Positions 42,896-53,381 are shown, counted from the stretch's first letter. The stretch: DNA of 64,000 bases from JAPOXR01 sp963664715 (GCA_963664715.2 CAXXUY010000016.1:1-64000); one strand, 5' to 3'. Notes: generated by a model from the sequence alone, not told the origin. Made by a program: numbers and translations.

Positions 42896-44176
42896 TCACC
42901 ATTTGCGTTCAAACTTGCTCCTGAGGAAGACGGCAACCGCATTCATCGTGATCATGAAGCTCAACAGCACAAGAATCGCCGCCGATGTCCGGCTCACAAA
43001 GCCTCGTTCCGGACTGTCTGCCCAGATAAAGATCTGGGTTGGAAGAGCCGTGGCACTGTCGAGCGGTCCGGCCGGTGCGGCAGTGACGAACGCATTCATG
43101 CCGATCAGCAGCAACGGCGCGGTTTCGCCGAGCGCCTGTGCCATGCCGATGATCGTCCCCGTCAGGATCCCAGGCATTGCCAGTGGCAGTACCTGACCAA
43201 ACACTGCCTGGTGCTTTGATGCTCCGAGTGCAAGCGCAGCCTCGCGGATTGTCCGTGGAACCGCCTTCAGGGCTGCCCTTGTCGCAATGATGATGGTCGG
43301 CATGGTCATCAGGGCGAGCGTCATGCCACCGACCAGCGGAGCCGAACGCGGAAGGCCAAACCATCCGAGGAACACGGCAAGCGCCAGCAATCCGAAAACA
43401 ACGGAAGGCACCGCCGCAAGATTGTTTGTATTGACCTCGATAATGTTGCTGAAACGTCCTTTCGGCGCGAACTCCTCCAGGTAGATTGCCGACCCGATGC
43501 CGAGGGGAAACGACAGGAGGAAGCACACCAGCATGGCCCAGAAAGATCCAATGATCGCACCCCTCAGTCCCGCAAGTTCCGGAAACCTGCTGTCGGCATT
43601 GGTTATCAGTGCAGTGTTGAGGGGCCTTGAGATTGCATCATTTCTCTCCAGTTGATCGAACCAGGCAATCTCACGGTCGGTTATACGCCGGTTCTCTTCA
43701 GGAGTATCCCTGCTGATGACACCCTTGTTGAACTGATCGAACGGGTCGGACGCAGGTACGGTCAATTCGATTGTCTTGCCGATCAGTGACGGATCATTCA
43801 CAATCCTGTCACGGATCTCAAACTGCGCCCCATTGCTCAGTATTCGGTAGAGCTGCCGTTGATCCCCATTGGACGTGACATCCGGAAACTGTTCCAGCAT
43901 TGCCGACTGAAGCAGTCTTCGAAAGTTGCCCCTGGGCAGGGCATCGACATCAATCACATCAGGATCGACGTAGACCTCGATAGTCACCTGGGTTTGAGTA
44001 AAGGCCTTGTAACCGGTTGTGACCAGTGACCCGATCAGAAGCACGAGCACCCCCATGGCAAGCAGGATTGATGAAATCCCGGCAACCTTCAGGACAACCT
44101 GCATCCGGTTCCGACGACGGAGTGATGTTCCAACTGCGACTGTTGTCGGGTTGAAGCCACTGTCGAGCAAACTCAT
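42896..44176 (-). CDS. pstA: phosphate ABC transporter permease PstA
   Basis: A 426-residue inner-membrane permease of the high-affinity phosphate importer. An N-terminal helix (SILLAMGVLVLLIGSLVTTG) and a long extracytoplasmic insert (about residues 65-190) precede the five-helix permease core. The EAA loop is EAALALGASKHQAVFGQVLP. The ATG at 44176 has GGAGG upstream and follows the pstC stop. The large insert is typical of alphaproteobacterial PstA. No pstB or phoU follows; the downstream region is non-coding and then the disrupted nuclease gene. Confidence 0.93.
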   Translation of the reverse strand: MSLLDSGFNPTTVAVGTSLRRRNRMQVVLKVAGISSILLAMGVLVLLIGSLVTTGYKAFTQTQVTIEVYVDPDVIDVDALPRGNFRRLLQSAMLEQFPDVTSNGDQRQLYRILSNGAQFEIRDRIVNDPSLIGKTIELTVPASDPFDQFNKGVISRDTPEENRRITDREIAWFDQLERNDAISRPLNTALITNADSRFPELAGLRGAIIGSFWAMLVCFLLSFPLGIGSAIYLEEFAPKGRFSNIIEVNTNNLAAVPSVVFGLLALAVFLGWFGLPRSAPLVGGMTLALMTMPTIIIATRAALKAVPRTIREAALALGASKHQAVFGQVLPLAMPGILTGTIIGMAQALGETAPLLLIGMNAFVTAAPAGPLDSATALPTQIFIWADSPERGFVSRTSAAILVLLSFMITMNAVAVFLRSKFERKW

Positions 44177-44190
44177 GGTCGCCAGCCTCC

Positions 44191-45567
44191 TCAATCGTAG
44201 ATTTCGTGGAATCTCTGGACGATCTTCAATGCCGCGACATTGATCAGCAGCGTCATCAGGAAGAGCATCAGCCCCAGCGCGAATGCCGACAATGTCTTCG
44301 GGTTGTCAAAGGACGTGTCGCCGATCAGCAGTGTCACGATCTGGACTGTCACGGTCGTGACACTGTCCAGGGGATTTATCGTCAACCTTGCAATCAGGCC
44401 GGCGGCCATGACCACGATCATGGTCTCGCCGATGGCACGACTTACAGCCAGGAGCACTCCACCCACGATGCCGGGCAAGGCCGCGGGAAAAATGACGCCG
44501 AGGACGGCTTCGGCACGCGTTGCGCCGATCGCCAGAGCACCATCCCGCATTGCTGACGGGACTGCGGTCAACGCGTCATCCGACAGAGATGCAATGAAAG
44601 GGATCAGCATTATTCCCATGACGCAGCCAGCGGCCAGCGCCGTATTTGGTGCCACCGGAATGCCCAGTCCGGTGCCGGCGTCCCTCAGCCACGGGGCAAT
44701 GACCAGGATCGCGAAGAACCCGTATACAACGGTCGGCACGCCTGCCAGGATTTCGAGAATGGGCTTTGAAACGGATCGGATGGTTCGCGAGGCAAATTCA
44801 TTCAGGTAGATGGCCGACATGACCCCGACTGGAACGGCAAGGCTGAGGGCAACGACTGTAATGACCATCGTGCCGAGTATGACGGGAATCCAGCCGAACG
44901 TCCCTTCCGCCGCAACCTGGTCCTCGCGTATGGGGATTTGTGGTTCCCAATTCAGTCCAAACAGGAACTCGGTCAGGGGAACATGTGTAAGAAATCGGGC
45001 CGTCTCGAATAGCAGCGAGGCAACGATTCCAATCGTTGTCAGGATCGCGACCAGCGCACATGCAAGCAACAGAATCGAGACAATCCGTTCGACCCCTTTC
45101 TGGGAGTGAAATCCTGCCGTGACTTTCAGGCGGGCGAACACGAGCAGCATCGCTGCCGTTGCCGAAACGATCGCCAGCATGGTCCAGTCCAGGATTGCAT
45201 GGTTTGACTTGAAATTCTCCGCAGCCCGGAGTTTCCAATCCTCCGGGGTTCCGAAAATCCTGCCCGCGGCGATCGACTTGATGTCGGCAATCGCAAGTTG
45301 CCGATGTCCACTGTCAAGCGCCCAGTACTCATCCGGCAGGTGCAGTTGGGCAAACAGCCAGTCGGCCATCGAACTGCGCAGCAACAGGATGAGCAGCAGC
45401 AGCACGATGGTCGGAACCAGGATCAGCAGTGCGGCAAAGAGAGCGTGGTATCCGGGGATCGATTTCAGGCGCGCTCCTCCGGCAGCAACAGCCCGTGCTG
45501 CCCTCCAATTGACGAAATAGCTGAACGCTGCTGTCAGAACGAGCACAGCGAACGTGATCAAGGTCAT
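44191..45567 (-). CDS. pstC: phosphate ABC transporter permease PstC
   Basis: A 458-residue membrane protein. Two N-terminal helices (TLITFAVLVLTAAFSYFVNW and the ILVPTIVLLLLILL region) and a long linker precede the permease domain (LAVPVGVMSAIYLNEFA, ILEILAGVPTVVYGFFAI). The EAA motif is GALAIGATRAEAVLGVIFPAALPG. It lies between the binding-protein gene and pstA, spacer of 14 bases to pstA and 69 to pstS. Confidence 0.93.
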   Translation of the reverse strand: MTLITFAVLVLTAAFSYFVNWRAARAVAAGGARLKSIPGYHALFAALLILVPTIVLLLLILLLRSSMADWLFAQLHLPDEYWALDSGHRQLAIADIKSIAAGRIFGTPEDWKLRAAENFKSNHAILDWTMLAIVSATAAMLLVFARLKVTAGFHSQKGVERIVSILLLACALVAILTTIGIVASLLFETARFLTHVPLTEFLFGLNWEPQIPIREDQVAAEGTFGWIPVILGTMVITVVALSLAVPVGVMSAIYLNEFASRTIRSVSKPILEILAGVPTVVYGFFAILVIAPWLRDAGTGLGIPVAPNTALAAGCVMGIMLIPFIASLSDDALTAVPSAMRDGALAIGATRAEAVLGVIFPAALPGIVGGVLLAVSRAIGETMIVVMAAGLIARLTINPLDSVTTVTVQIVTLLIGDTSFDNPKTLSAFALGLMLFLMTLLINVAALKIVQRFHEIYD

Positions 45568-45636
45568 CTGCGGTCCAATACTTGTCTGCCGTCCCGAGCG
45601 CGTCCGACCGGGATGGCAATCGATAGTTGAGCGTTG

Positions 45637-46665
45637 CTACATTGCGTCCATCGCGAACCCGTTGATAACGGCCTTCTGGAGTTCGGAACGCTCGTCGTCG
45701 GGAAGCGCGACCAATCCACGCTCGGACAGGTATCCCCACGGAGCAATTGCATCCTCCGACATGTATTCCTCGATGAACTCCTGGAATCCCGGAATCACGC
45801 CCCTGTGATCGTTCTTGATGTAAACGTAGAGTGGCCGGGCAATCGGGTAGGAGAAGTCACCTATCGTGTCAGCGTCCGGGCTCACACCGGCGACCGAGAT
45901 CGGCTTGAGGGAATCGAGGTTCTCGAAAAGGAATGAATACCCGAATATCCCCATCGCGTTAACGTCCGCGTAGAGCCGCTGGACGATCAGGTTGTCGTTT
46001 TCTCCGGCCTCCACAAAGACTCCGTCAAGTCTCATTCGACTGCAGTTTCCGTCGATCCAGTCGCCACCCTTGTCAGCCACGAAGTCAAGGCCTTCGCAAC
46101 CCGGGTGCATTGCCAGTTCCACAAAGGCGTCACGGGTTCCGGATGTCGGTGGAGGGCCGTAGACCAGGATCTCCTTCGCAGGAAGGTCAGCCCTGACATC
46201 GGACCACAGCTTGTTGGGGTTTTCCACCCAATCACCGTCAACGGGAACTTCTGCGGCAAGAGCGAGATAGATTTCAGTGAGCGACAAGTCCCAGTCATGG
46301 TCATTGCCGCGCGAGATTGCGATCGAGAGGCCGTCATAACCGATGAGCGCTTCGGTTATGTTCGAGACGCCGTTTGAGCGGCACAATTCGTACTCCGAGG
46401 ACTTCATCGCGCGGGAAGCACCGGTAAGGTCCGGATGACGCTCGCCGATTCCGGCGCAAAACTGCTTCATTCCGCCGCCGGTTCCTGTCGATTCCACGAC
46501 TGGAGCCGCTGCGCCAGGCATGTTCGCAAACTGCTCGGCCACCGCCTGGGTGTAAGGGAACACAGTGGACGAACCGACAATCCGGATCTGGTCCCTGGCG
46601 TGAGCAGCAGACGTGCACCCAATGGCCGCCACGACCGCAAGCATCACTGTTGCATCGATTCGCAT
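45637..46665 (-). CDS. pstS: PstS family phosphate-binding protein
   Basis: A 342-residue periplasmic binding protein. A signal peptide (RIDATVMLAVVAAIGCTSAAHA) is followed by the PstS start QIRIVGSSTVFPYTQAVAEQF. Phosphate-contacting segments are STGTGGGMKQFCAG, LTGASRAMKSSE and PPPTSGTRDAFVEL. The ATG at 46665 is preceded by GGAGAG, while the frame to 46758 adds only non-signal sequence. It heads the pstS-pstC-pstA operon. Upstream, CTGTTAC at about 46745 resembles one half of a Pho box, but the second half is poor. Confidence 0.92.
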   Translation of the reverse strand: MRIDATVMLAVVAAIGCTSAAHARDQIRIVGSSTVFPYTQAVAEQFANMPGAAAPVVESTGTGGGMKQFCAGIGERHPDLTGASRAMKSSEYELCRSNGVSNITEALIGYDGLSIAISRGNDHDWDLSLTEIYLALAAEVPVDGDWVENPNKLWSDVRADLPAKEILVYGPPPTSGTRDAFVELAMHPGCEGLDFVADKGGDWIDGNCSRMRLDGVFVEAGENDNLIVQRLYADVNAMGIFGYSFLFENLDSLKPISVAGVSPDADTIGDFSYPIARPLYVYIKNDHRGVIPGFQEFIEEYMSEDAIAPWGYLSERGLVALPDDERSELQKAVINGFAMDAM

Positions 46666-46903
46666 GACATCTCTCCATGTTCGAGTAACAGGCCGCCACT
46701 TAGTCCAGGTTGGTGATACTACTGCTACGCATTTGCGAAGCTTTTGTAACAGCTTCACTCCGGCCTGAGTGAATTCACGGGATCCCGCTTGGAGCGAACC
46801 GGTTCACCTGCACTGATTCTCCGTCTGCAATGGTTTCAATTTCGGCGAGCTGCACACCGAATTCCTTGAACGTTTCCATTATGGCGGTTATCTGTGACAG
46901 TGC

Positions 46904-46993
46904 GGAGAGGTGCCGGAGCGGTCGAACGGGGCGGTCTCGAAAACCGTTGTGCCTTTACGGGCACCCAGGGTTCGAATCCCTGTCTCTCCGCCA
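46904..46993 (+). tRNA. tRNA-Ser (anticodon CGA)
   Basis: A 90-base class II tRNA: acceptor stem GGAGAGG with TCTCTCC, anticodon loop CTCGAAA with CGA at 46938-46940, a long variable arm (GTGCC...GGGCAC), T-arm CAGGG-TTCGAAT-CCCTG, discriminator G and encoded CCA. It would read UCG codons. It is divergent to pstS. Confidence 0.95.
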
Positions 46994-47652
46994 GCCCCTT
47001 TCAGACTCATCAATGAAATACAGGCAATTTCCGGCAAGTTGCCCCTATTTCCGATATTGTGACAATGAGGCGAGTACTCAACAGTAAATGCTGCATGGTC
47101 GGCCCGACCTTCATGCGGACCGCAGCAGCCTGCAAAACCTGGACAATTCAGCACGGCAGGCCCCCGCAGAAGCCGCTCACACGGGATGGACGTGAAATCT
47201 CGTCTGCAGGTGGCTGGAGTTGCCGCCGAGGAGGTTGAAAGGCACAACGGGCAGCTTGCACGCAGCTTCAGTGCGCCTTTGCACCGCACAATCCATGGAA
47301 AATTTTGGCTTGGTCGAGATGCTCCTTCTGCACACGATACGACGCCAAGGTGTCAGCATTCTTGTTTGGCAGTTGACCATCGAAATTCGCACCCGCTACG
47401 ACCTAACCGCCACATAGCTCTGCCGAGGCTGTCGCAATTCAATTCCTCCGCCAGTAATTGGTCAAGAAGCCATTCGTGCTTTCCTTTCCGAGCCTGTGAA
47501 TTGCGGCGGCCGCCGCGTCGGTCCATTTGCGGACACCGGCGGCCAGGGACGGAGACGCAGACGGCCTTGAAGACGATTTTGTCATAGGAAACTTGTCAGG
47601 ATAGTCATTTCAGACGTTCGGTTTGGTCGTAAGATTCGTGCTGAAAGGTCGG
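46994..47652. other. gene-poor stretch after tRNA-Ser
   Basis: Several open frames cross here on both strands, but none has motifs, a good start signal or protein-like composition. I see no inverted ends of an insertion sequence and no attachment-site repeat of the tRNA 3' end. Confidence 0.4.
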
Positions 47653-48015
47653 TTACGATCCCTCCGGGCCGCGTTTACCAATCAGCGCAACGATCATTCC
47701 GCTGTCGGCTGGCCCGACCCGTCCTGCCCGGGCCCCGCAAGGGTCGCCGGGCAGCGTCTTGTCCAGTTCGACGTGAAATTCACCCTGATGTCGTGCTCCC
47801 TTTGCAAAATCAAAGTTATAGCGTGATTGAGCGGCTTGACCTGAAGGATAATCATTGATGACCAACGGAGGTGTCACGATCACATTTGGTCCCTCAAGTT
47901 CCGGCACGTTCATCCGGTCAAACACGCCAGGCGCTTGTTCGTGCCGATCACCGTACTGGTCCGTGAGAATTTGCAGGTCGCTTGCCCGCAGTTTGCTTCC
48001 CGTGAACAACTGCAT
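47653..48015 (-). CDS. hypothetical protein
   Basis: A possible 120-residue protein: MQLFTGSKLRASDLQILTDQ, then GVFDRMNVPELEGPNVIVTP, INDYPSGQAAQSRYNFDFAK, RHQGEFHVELDKTLPGDP and a final SGMIVALIGKRG. The composition is protein-like, but I recognise no family. The ATG at 48015 lacks a clear ribosome-binding site and a GTG at 48024 is as good. It lies alone in a gene-poor part, so it may be a fragment of something larger. Confidence 0.35.
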   Translation of the reverse strand: MQLFTGSKLRASDLQILTDQYGDRHEQAPGVFDRMNVPELEGPNVIVTPPLVINDYPSGQAAQSRYNFDFAKGARHQGEFHVELDKTLPGDPCGARAGRVGPADSGMIVALIGKRGPEGS

Positions 48016-48567
48016 GCGCACCACGCCGCCCCTTCTCTGCCGCCGGTGCGAATCACCCGCATCCTCTCCCTGGGAGAATGATTGCAGAGGGCGGTACGCC
48101 GATGGAGAGGTTGCAGATCAGGTCGCTGACAAACGGATTGTCACTAACAACGCATCCGGATGCCGTAAGGGTCTTGCTTGCACAGGAATGTCTTATGGTT
48201 GGCCAGTTAGACCAATACATCGTCGAAGTCGCAGGAACAGTGTGTTCGAGAAACAATTGACCGGATTGCTGTAATGAACCCCCAAACGGTCGCCCACGGT
48301 GGACGGTTCGACTTGTCGAAAGCGATCGAGACAAGCCCCTCTTTCCTTGCCCGCCGCCTGCACTCGATCTTCCAGCAGTCCGCAGTTGCCAGCCTGTCCG
48401 AAGTGAGCGCCGTATACAAGGACGGGGTGTTGAACTTTACGGTAGCCAATCGTGCCTTGCAGGAACCGGACGCAATGGGACATCATTTGGCAAGGGCTGC
48501 CAGACCGGCCAGCAATCGGGCATGGAAAATCCGTGTCCTGCTGACCGGCTTTGAACAGCAGTGAAGC
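48016..48567. other. no recognisable gene
   Basis: Short overlapping frames only, on both strands. No repeat or RNA element was noticed. Confidence 0.35.
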
Positions 48568-49962
48568 TCAATGGGCTGCTGCTGGCGCCTGGTTGGAAGA
48601 TCCTGCCGTTGGATAGTCCAGTGTGCCGGCAACCTCCGCAATCATGGACTCCGGGAACTCCGGAATGGGCAGTTTTCCATCGGAGCGCCATTGTCCTACG
48701 ATTGCCTCTGCCGATGCCGTGCGCTCCTTGTCGCGGCCTGCATCGCGCCCGAGGTAGAGTGTTTGCGAGGGATAGGCAAAACAGGCTCCGCTCTCTGCGA
48801 CAATGTCCAGGATGCGCAGGTGGATGTCTTCGCGGATGCCGGTGAACTCGTTCCAGTCCGTTGTTTCTATGTAGACAAAAATCTCGATGTCGAGCGAATG
48901 CGCACCGAAATTGATAAACCGAACCCGGCAGGGATCAGGCCGGGCTTTCGGATGCGCATAGAGCATGCGCCGGAGTTCAACGAGAAGATAGCGCATCTGG
49001 TCCGGAGATGTGTCATAGCCGACTTGGAGCACTGTATGGAGACGCATCATGTCACGGGCGCCGTAATTCTCGATCCACACCGTTGAAAGTTCCGCGTTCG
49101 GGACAGTCACCAGTGTACGATTCGGCGTCCGGATCCTTGACGAACGCATGCCGATATTCTCGATCGTTCCCAGATGTTCACCGGCGCGGCAGAATTCGCC
49201 GATCCTGAATGGACGGTCGGCAACGAGAACAAAGCCGCCGAACAGGTTCTCGAGCGTCTTTTGCGCCGCAAGCGCTACGGCCAACCCCCCGATACCGAGA
49301 CCGGCCAGCAATCCCCCGATGTTGAATCCGAGATTCTGCAATACTGTGAGTGAGGCGAGCGTGTAGATGAACGCCTTTGCAATCCGCCGACCGAGTGGAA
49401 CAAACGCGATGCTCGCCATATTCCCGCGGGCGGAGAGCCTGCTTTCGATGAATCCCGAAAACAGGTCGACAAAGCGGGACAGGAGCCATGCGACCGAAGT
49501 AACGGCCAGAATCTTGCAGATAATGGCAATCACTGCATAGACGGGTTCCGGCAATTGTAGCGCGAATGCGCCGGCATAGAATATGGCTATTGAGGCAGCC
49601 AGGCGCGCAGGGGCGACGACCCGGCCGAATTGGGCCATGTCCCGGATTGCGTGTCCGGACCCTGCGACCGACAGCGCTATGCGGGCCGCGATCCTGGCAA
49701 GAATGGCGCCGGCGACAAGGGCCAATACGGTCAGGGCAGCCAGCGCCATCCATTGCCCGGGATCGACTTCGACAATGCTCAGGCCGGCGAAGGCCGCCAA
49801 TAAAGCATCGCCAGTCGTATGATCTGTGGTTCTGTCGGTAGCTTCCTGTGCCCGGATGGAGAATGGAATCAGGATAATAAACGGAAGGGTTAATCTGGAT
49901 ATTACCTGACCAAGGGCTTTGGCACTGCGTCGTCGGCATGATTTGGATGGAGGTGTTTTCAT
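48568..49962 (-). CDS. mechanosensitive ion channel family protein (MscS-like)
   Basis: A 464-residue membrane protein. A signal-like first helix (SRLTLPFIILIPFSIRAQ) precedes several transmembrane helices (WMALAALTVLALVAGAILAR, LAASIAIFYAGAFALQL, VYAVIAIICKILAVTSVAWLL). The MscS pore helix and beta domain follow: LAGLGIGGLAVALAAQKTLE, NLFGGFVLVADRPFRIGEFC, RIRTPNRTLVTVPNAEL. The protein likely opens under membrane tension to release osmolytes. The ATG at 49962 has AAGGA upstream; the longer frame to 50298 is not protein-like. Confidence 0.92.
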   Translation of the reverse strand: MKTPPSKSCRRRSAKALGQVISRLTLPFIILIPFSIRAQEATDRTTDHTTGDALLAAFAGLSIVEVDPGQWMALAALTVLALVAGAILARIAARIALSVAGSGHAIRDMAQFGRVVAPARLAASIAIFYAGAFALQLPEPVYAVIAIICKILAVTSVAWLLSRFVDLFSGFIESRLSARGNMASIAFVPLGRRIAKAFIYTLASLTVLQNLGFNIGGLLAGLGIGGLAVALAAQKTLENLFGGFVLVADRPFRIGEFCRAGEHLGTIENIGMRSSRIRTPNRTLVTVPNAELSTVWIENYGARDMMRLHTVLQVGYDTSPDQMRYLLVELRRMLYAHPKARPDPCRVRFINFGAHSLDIEIFVYIETTDWNEFTGIREDIHLRILDIVAESGACFAYPSQTLYLGRDAGRDKERTASAEAIVGQWRSDGKLPIPEFPESMIAEVAGTLDYPTAGSSNQAPAAAH

Positions 49963-50607
49963 GTTGTTTGATCCTTGTTGGGGTTGTCTATGGTTCGTGT
50001 GCAGAGTCGAGGAAGCGCATTCTTCAAGATGATGACCGGTCCTTACACGCGATATCGGAGACACTTTAGATATTCTCAGGGACCTCTTCCTCCTGAAGGG
50101 CCGGTCCTGGTTATGTCTGAACGGGATTGAACCCGTCATTGCGATCAGCTCCCAGACGGCAAAAGCATGATTGGACCACTGCTCGCGAGGACCGCCAACA
50201 CTTCCGACGGAAGGCTTCAGTCCCATTGCATTGCTTGCATTGATGGGGGCGTACAAACACGTCCCGGCCCCGGGGCCCGGTGACATCTGGTCCGGCACTT
50301 TCAGTGCCCGAATTGTGGGTTACAGAGGCGCATTGATTGTTCCGACAATGACTACAACTTCATGCGCCCGTTGGATTTCCGGATCGAAAGCCCAACCGGG
50401 CCATCTTGTGTCTCCAAGAGGCAGCCAACCCGTTAACAATCGACATTGTATGCATGAACTGTTGGGTAATGTCCCGGTGATTGCGACAGTCCTAGACGGC
50501 CACAGGCCCGCCCTGCCCTCGGGTCCAGACATTCATTCCTGTGCCGGTCTTGGCAGACAACATCACCCCATCAGGCAATCCAGTTCGACGCTCTGGCACC
50601 GTACTCT
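49963..50607. other. long spacer between the MscS gene and the rhamnosidase gene
   Basis: A plus-strand frame at 50171-50611 has no motifs and overlaps nothing known; I do not call it. The promoter of the MscS-like gene should lie at the left end. Confidence 0.4.
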
Positions 50608-53280
50608 CTAATCGGGCCCTGACTCCAGGCCAAATCGGTATTTTCCCGAACGAGCGTTGAATACAATGGAGTCTTCTTCACTGCGTATGTTGGAAATACC
50701 GGACGCGCTGTCTTCGGCAACCACTGTGCCACCCTCGGTCAACTGTCCTTCTGGTTTGCCCAACCTCGGGAAATGAACCTCAGCGTCAACTCCGGACGGT
50801 ACGCTGATCGACAACCAAAATCCGCCCTCTGCATTTTCCCACGATGTTTCGATGGACCCCCTGACCGTATCGACAGCGGCATCGACCGATCTCAGCGCGG
50901 ACGGAACCTTCGGAGCGATCACCACGTTCGAAAACCCGCTGCATTCGCGCCCCACGCGAATGCCCGCCAACGCCTTGTAAAGCCACGAACCGATCGAGGC
51001 GTACATACCGTGGTTGTGAGAATTCATGCCGATACCGGTGGCCTCTTCCCAGCGCTCCCAAATGGTCGTGGCGCCGCGCTCGAACATGTAGCCCCAGCTT
51101 GGATAGCTTGTCTGTGTTAACAATCGAAAGGCGGTGTCAATTTCGCCGCCATCCGAGAGAACGTCAAATATGTATTTGGTGCAGAGATTTCCGGTTGTGA
51201 GATGGAAGTCACGCTCTTCTACGTCTTTGACGATATTGGCCAGGACCGACGCCTTCTTCTCATCCGGCACCAGGCCCATATAAAGCGCCACGGAATTGCA
51301 GGCTTGGTTGTTGCTTGCATAGCCGCCTGTCTGTTTGTTCCAGAACCTCCGGTTGAAAGCTCTTTTGACATTCGCCGCCAGCCCGTGAAACTCGCGCGCG
51401 TCTTCAGCCCGATCAATGACCACTGATATCCGAACCAGCAGTTCGAGCAGGTGATAATAATGGGCACTCGAAATCAGCGCGCTGGGCGTATGCGCCGAAA
51501 CGGCAGACGTCCCGATGCTACCGGCAATTGCTTCGGTGACCGGGGGTGCCCAATCGCCAATATACCCATCCTCGACAATGTGGTCCTTGGACCTTGAAGT
51601 CAGGTATTCGGCCCAGCGCCTTATGCCACGGTAATGAGTTTCCAGAACTCGTTTGTCGCCAAAATGCTGGTACAGAAGCCAGGGGATCAAGGCGTAGCAG
51701 ACGCTGACAGGGTCTGCGGGCCTGGCACCCCAGCGAAACGGGGCAGTGTCGGAGACAGCGCCGGATGCGGGATCTTGAGCGTCTCCGATGTCGTCAAGCC
51801 ATTTGGGAAGGAATCGGGAAATGTCGAAATTGTAAACCAGTTCTTCGGACCGGGCAGCCATGTCGTTCAACCAGCCCATGCGTTCTGCGCGCTGGGGGCA
51901 GTCTGTCGGCAGGCCATGCAGGTTGGACACTTCAGTCCATCGCACGGCTTTCTCGATGCGGTTTACGAGAGGATCCGAAGACTTGAATCGGCTGGTTGCC
52001 GCAACGTCCGAGCGGACGATCTTGGTTTCGACGGAGTCGACCGTCGGCTCACCCGGAAATCCTTCCAACTGGATGTATCGGAAACCGTGATAAGTGAAGC
52101 GCGGTTCCCAGGTCTGGGTACCGTCTTTCGCAAAAATGTATCTGTCCCGCGCCTCGGCAAAACGCAGGTTTGCCTGGTTAACCGTGCCGTCCTCGTAGAG
52201 GCACTCGGCAAAACGCATCGTGATTGCTGTGTCGCGTTTTCCTTTAGCGGTGAGTGCGGCCCAGCCAGCGAGGTTTTGACCATTGTCCAGCACGAAAATA
52301 CCCGGTTTGGGCTGATTGATGGATTGTGCCTTCAGTGTATCGACGATGCGGACTGGTTCCATTGTTTGAGGCAGCATTTTCCCTCCAGGGGGATCGACGA
52401 TCATTGATGAAACCCATGCCCCGCCATGCACATAGCCGGACTCGTCCCCGGTCGACCGGTCCCAGTCCGGCTCCTCAAGGCGAGCATCATAAACTTCGCC
52501 GTCAAATACGCTGTTCGAAACGATGGGGCCGTCCGAGACTCTCCAGAGATCGATATCATTGTTGTTGCGGTCATTGGTGATCATCAGGCGTTTTGTTCCA
52601 TCCTCAAATTCAACCTCGATCTGCAAGATTAGCTTGGGCACACCATACCAGCCGGCTCCGACGATTGCCCCGACGACATTGGCACCGGAACTGAGGTAAT
52701 CTGCGACGTCAAAGGTGGAATAGAGAACGCGTTTGCTGAACTCGCTCTGTGCCGGTTCAAGCACACGGTCGCCGACCTTCCGCCCGTTGATACGGAACTC
52801 GTACCAGCCCAATCCGCAGATATAGGCCCTGGCCCGCGCAACCGGTTTTTCAAGCGTGTAGGTATTCCTAAAATACAGCGCTTTTCCGGCACGGCCGGCA
52901 GGAAAGCCAACCCAGTTCGCTAGCCAGTCGGATTGTTCGAGCAAGGCAACTTCGAAGGAACTAGCTGCGCTGAAGTCGCTTGCAGATTCTTCCGAGTTCC
53001 ACAAGCGGACCTTCCAATGGCCCACCGATCGGCTTTTTAGCGGATGGCCGTCATATTCGATTAAGGGTGACCGACGCGTCGGAACCCTTCCGCTGTCCCA
53101 AAGGTCCCCGTTGCCGGATGCGAGCGCCTCGGTGCTCGAAGCGACGAGTATCTGGAAATGGGTCGCCTGTTCCCGGCTTCGCGGATTGCTGTATTTCCAC
53201 GAAAACCGTGGCCGGTATGTTCCTATTCCGATGGGATTTGTCGCAAATTCAGTTTTCAGATCATAAATGTGGAACGACAT
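50608..53280 (-). CDS. alpha-L-rhamnosidase, glycoside hydrolase family 78
   Basis: An 890-residue enzyme without signal peptide, so probably acting on imported rhamnosides. Domain order fits GH78: an N-terminal beta domain (RPRFSWKYSNPRSREQATHF), a carbohydrate-binding-like beta domain (ARAYICGLGWYEFRINGRKV, LEPAQSEFSKRVLY), then the (alpha/alpha)6 catalytic barrel with LPTDCPQRAERMGWLNDM (acidic residues of the active site) and a late MNSHNHGMYASIGSWLYKAL block, and a C-terminal beta domain. It is the last gene of a minus-strand set with a two-permease ABC importer, whose substrate is therefore likely a rhamnose-containing glycoside or oligosaccharide. Confidence 0.94.
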   Translation of the reverse strand: MSFHIYDLKTEFATNPIGIGTYRPRFSWKYSNPRSREQATHFQILVASSTEALASGNGDLWDSGRVPTRRSPLIEYDGHPLKSRSVGHWKVRLWNSEESASDFSAASSFEVALLEQSDWLANWVGFPAGRAGKALYFRNTYTLEKPVARARAYICGLGWYEFRINGRKVGDRVLEPAQSEFSKRVLYSTFDVADYLSSGANVVGAIVGAGWYGVPKLILQIEVEFEDGTKRLMITNDRNNNDIDLWRVSDGPIVSNSVFDGEVYDARLEEPDWDRSTGDESGYVHGGAWVSSMIVDPPGGKMLPQTMEPVRIVDTLKAQSINQPKPGIFVLDNGQNLAGWAALTAKGKRDTAITMRFAECLYEDGTVNQANLRFAEARDRYIFAKDGTQTWEPRFTYHGFRYIQLEGFPGEPTVDSVETKIVRSDVAATSRFKSSDPLVNRIEKAVRWTEVSNLHGLPTDCPQRAERMGWLNDMAARSEELVYNFDISRFLPKWLDDIGDAQDPASGAVSDTAPFRWGARPADPVSVCYALIPWLLYQHFGDKRVLETHYRGIRRWAEYLTSRSKDHIVEDGYIGDWAPPVTEAIAGSIGTSAVSAHTPSALISSAHYYHLLELLVRISVVIDRAEDAREFHGLAANVKRAFNRRFWNKQTGGYASNNQACNSVALYMGLVPDEKKASVLANIVKDVEERDFHLTTGNLCTKYIFDVLSDGGEIDTAFRLLTQTSYPSWGYMFERGATTIWERWEEATGIGMNSHNHGMYASIGSWLYKALAGIRVGRECSGFSNVVIAPKVPSALRSVDAAVDTVRGSIETSWENAEGGFWLSISVPSGVDAEVHFPRLGKPEGQLTEGGTVVAEDSASGISNIRSEEDSIVFNARSGKYRFGLESGPD

Positions 53281-53381
53281 TCCCGATTGTCCTCTTTTGT
53301 TCTGTTTGGTACCGACCGGCTCGACTCGACATGACGCGCCGCCAATCTGCCTGCCCGCTGCCCAGGAAGGATCGGACGAAA

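Noticed and set aside
46740..46760. Pho box upstream of pstS
   Set aside because: CTGTTAC fits one half-site, but the expected second direct repeat (GCTTCGC here) is poor. Noted in the pstS entry only.
46904..47652. tRNA-Ser as an integration site of a genomic island
   Set aside because: No integrase follows and no copy of the tRNA 3' end was noticed downstream.
50171..50611. Plus-strand open frame before the rhamnosidase gene
   Set aside because: No start signal, no motifs and low protein character.
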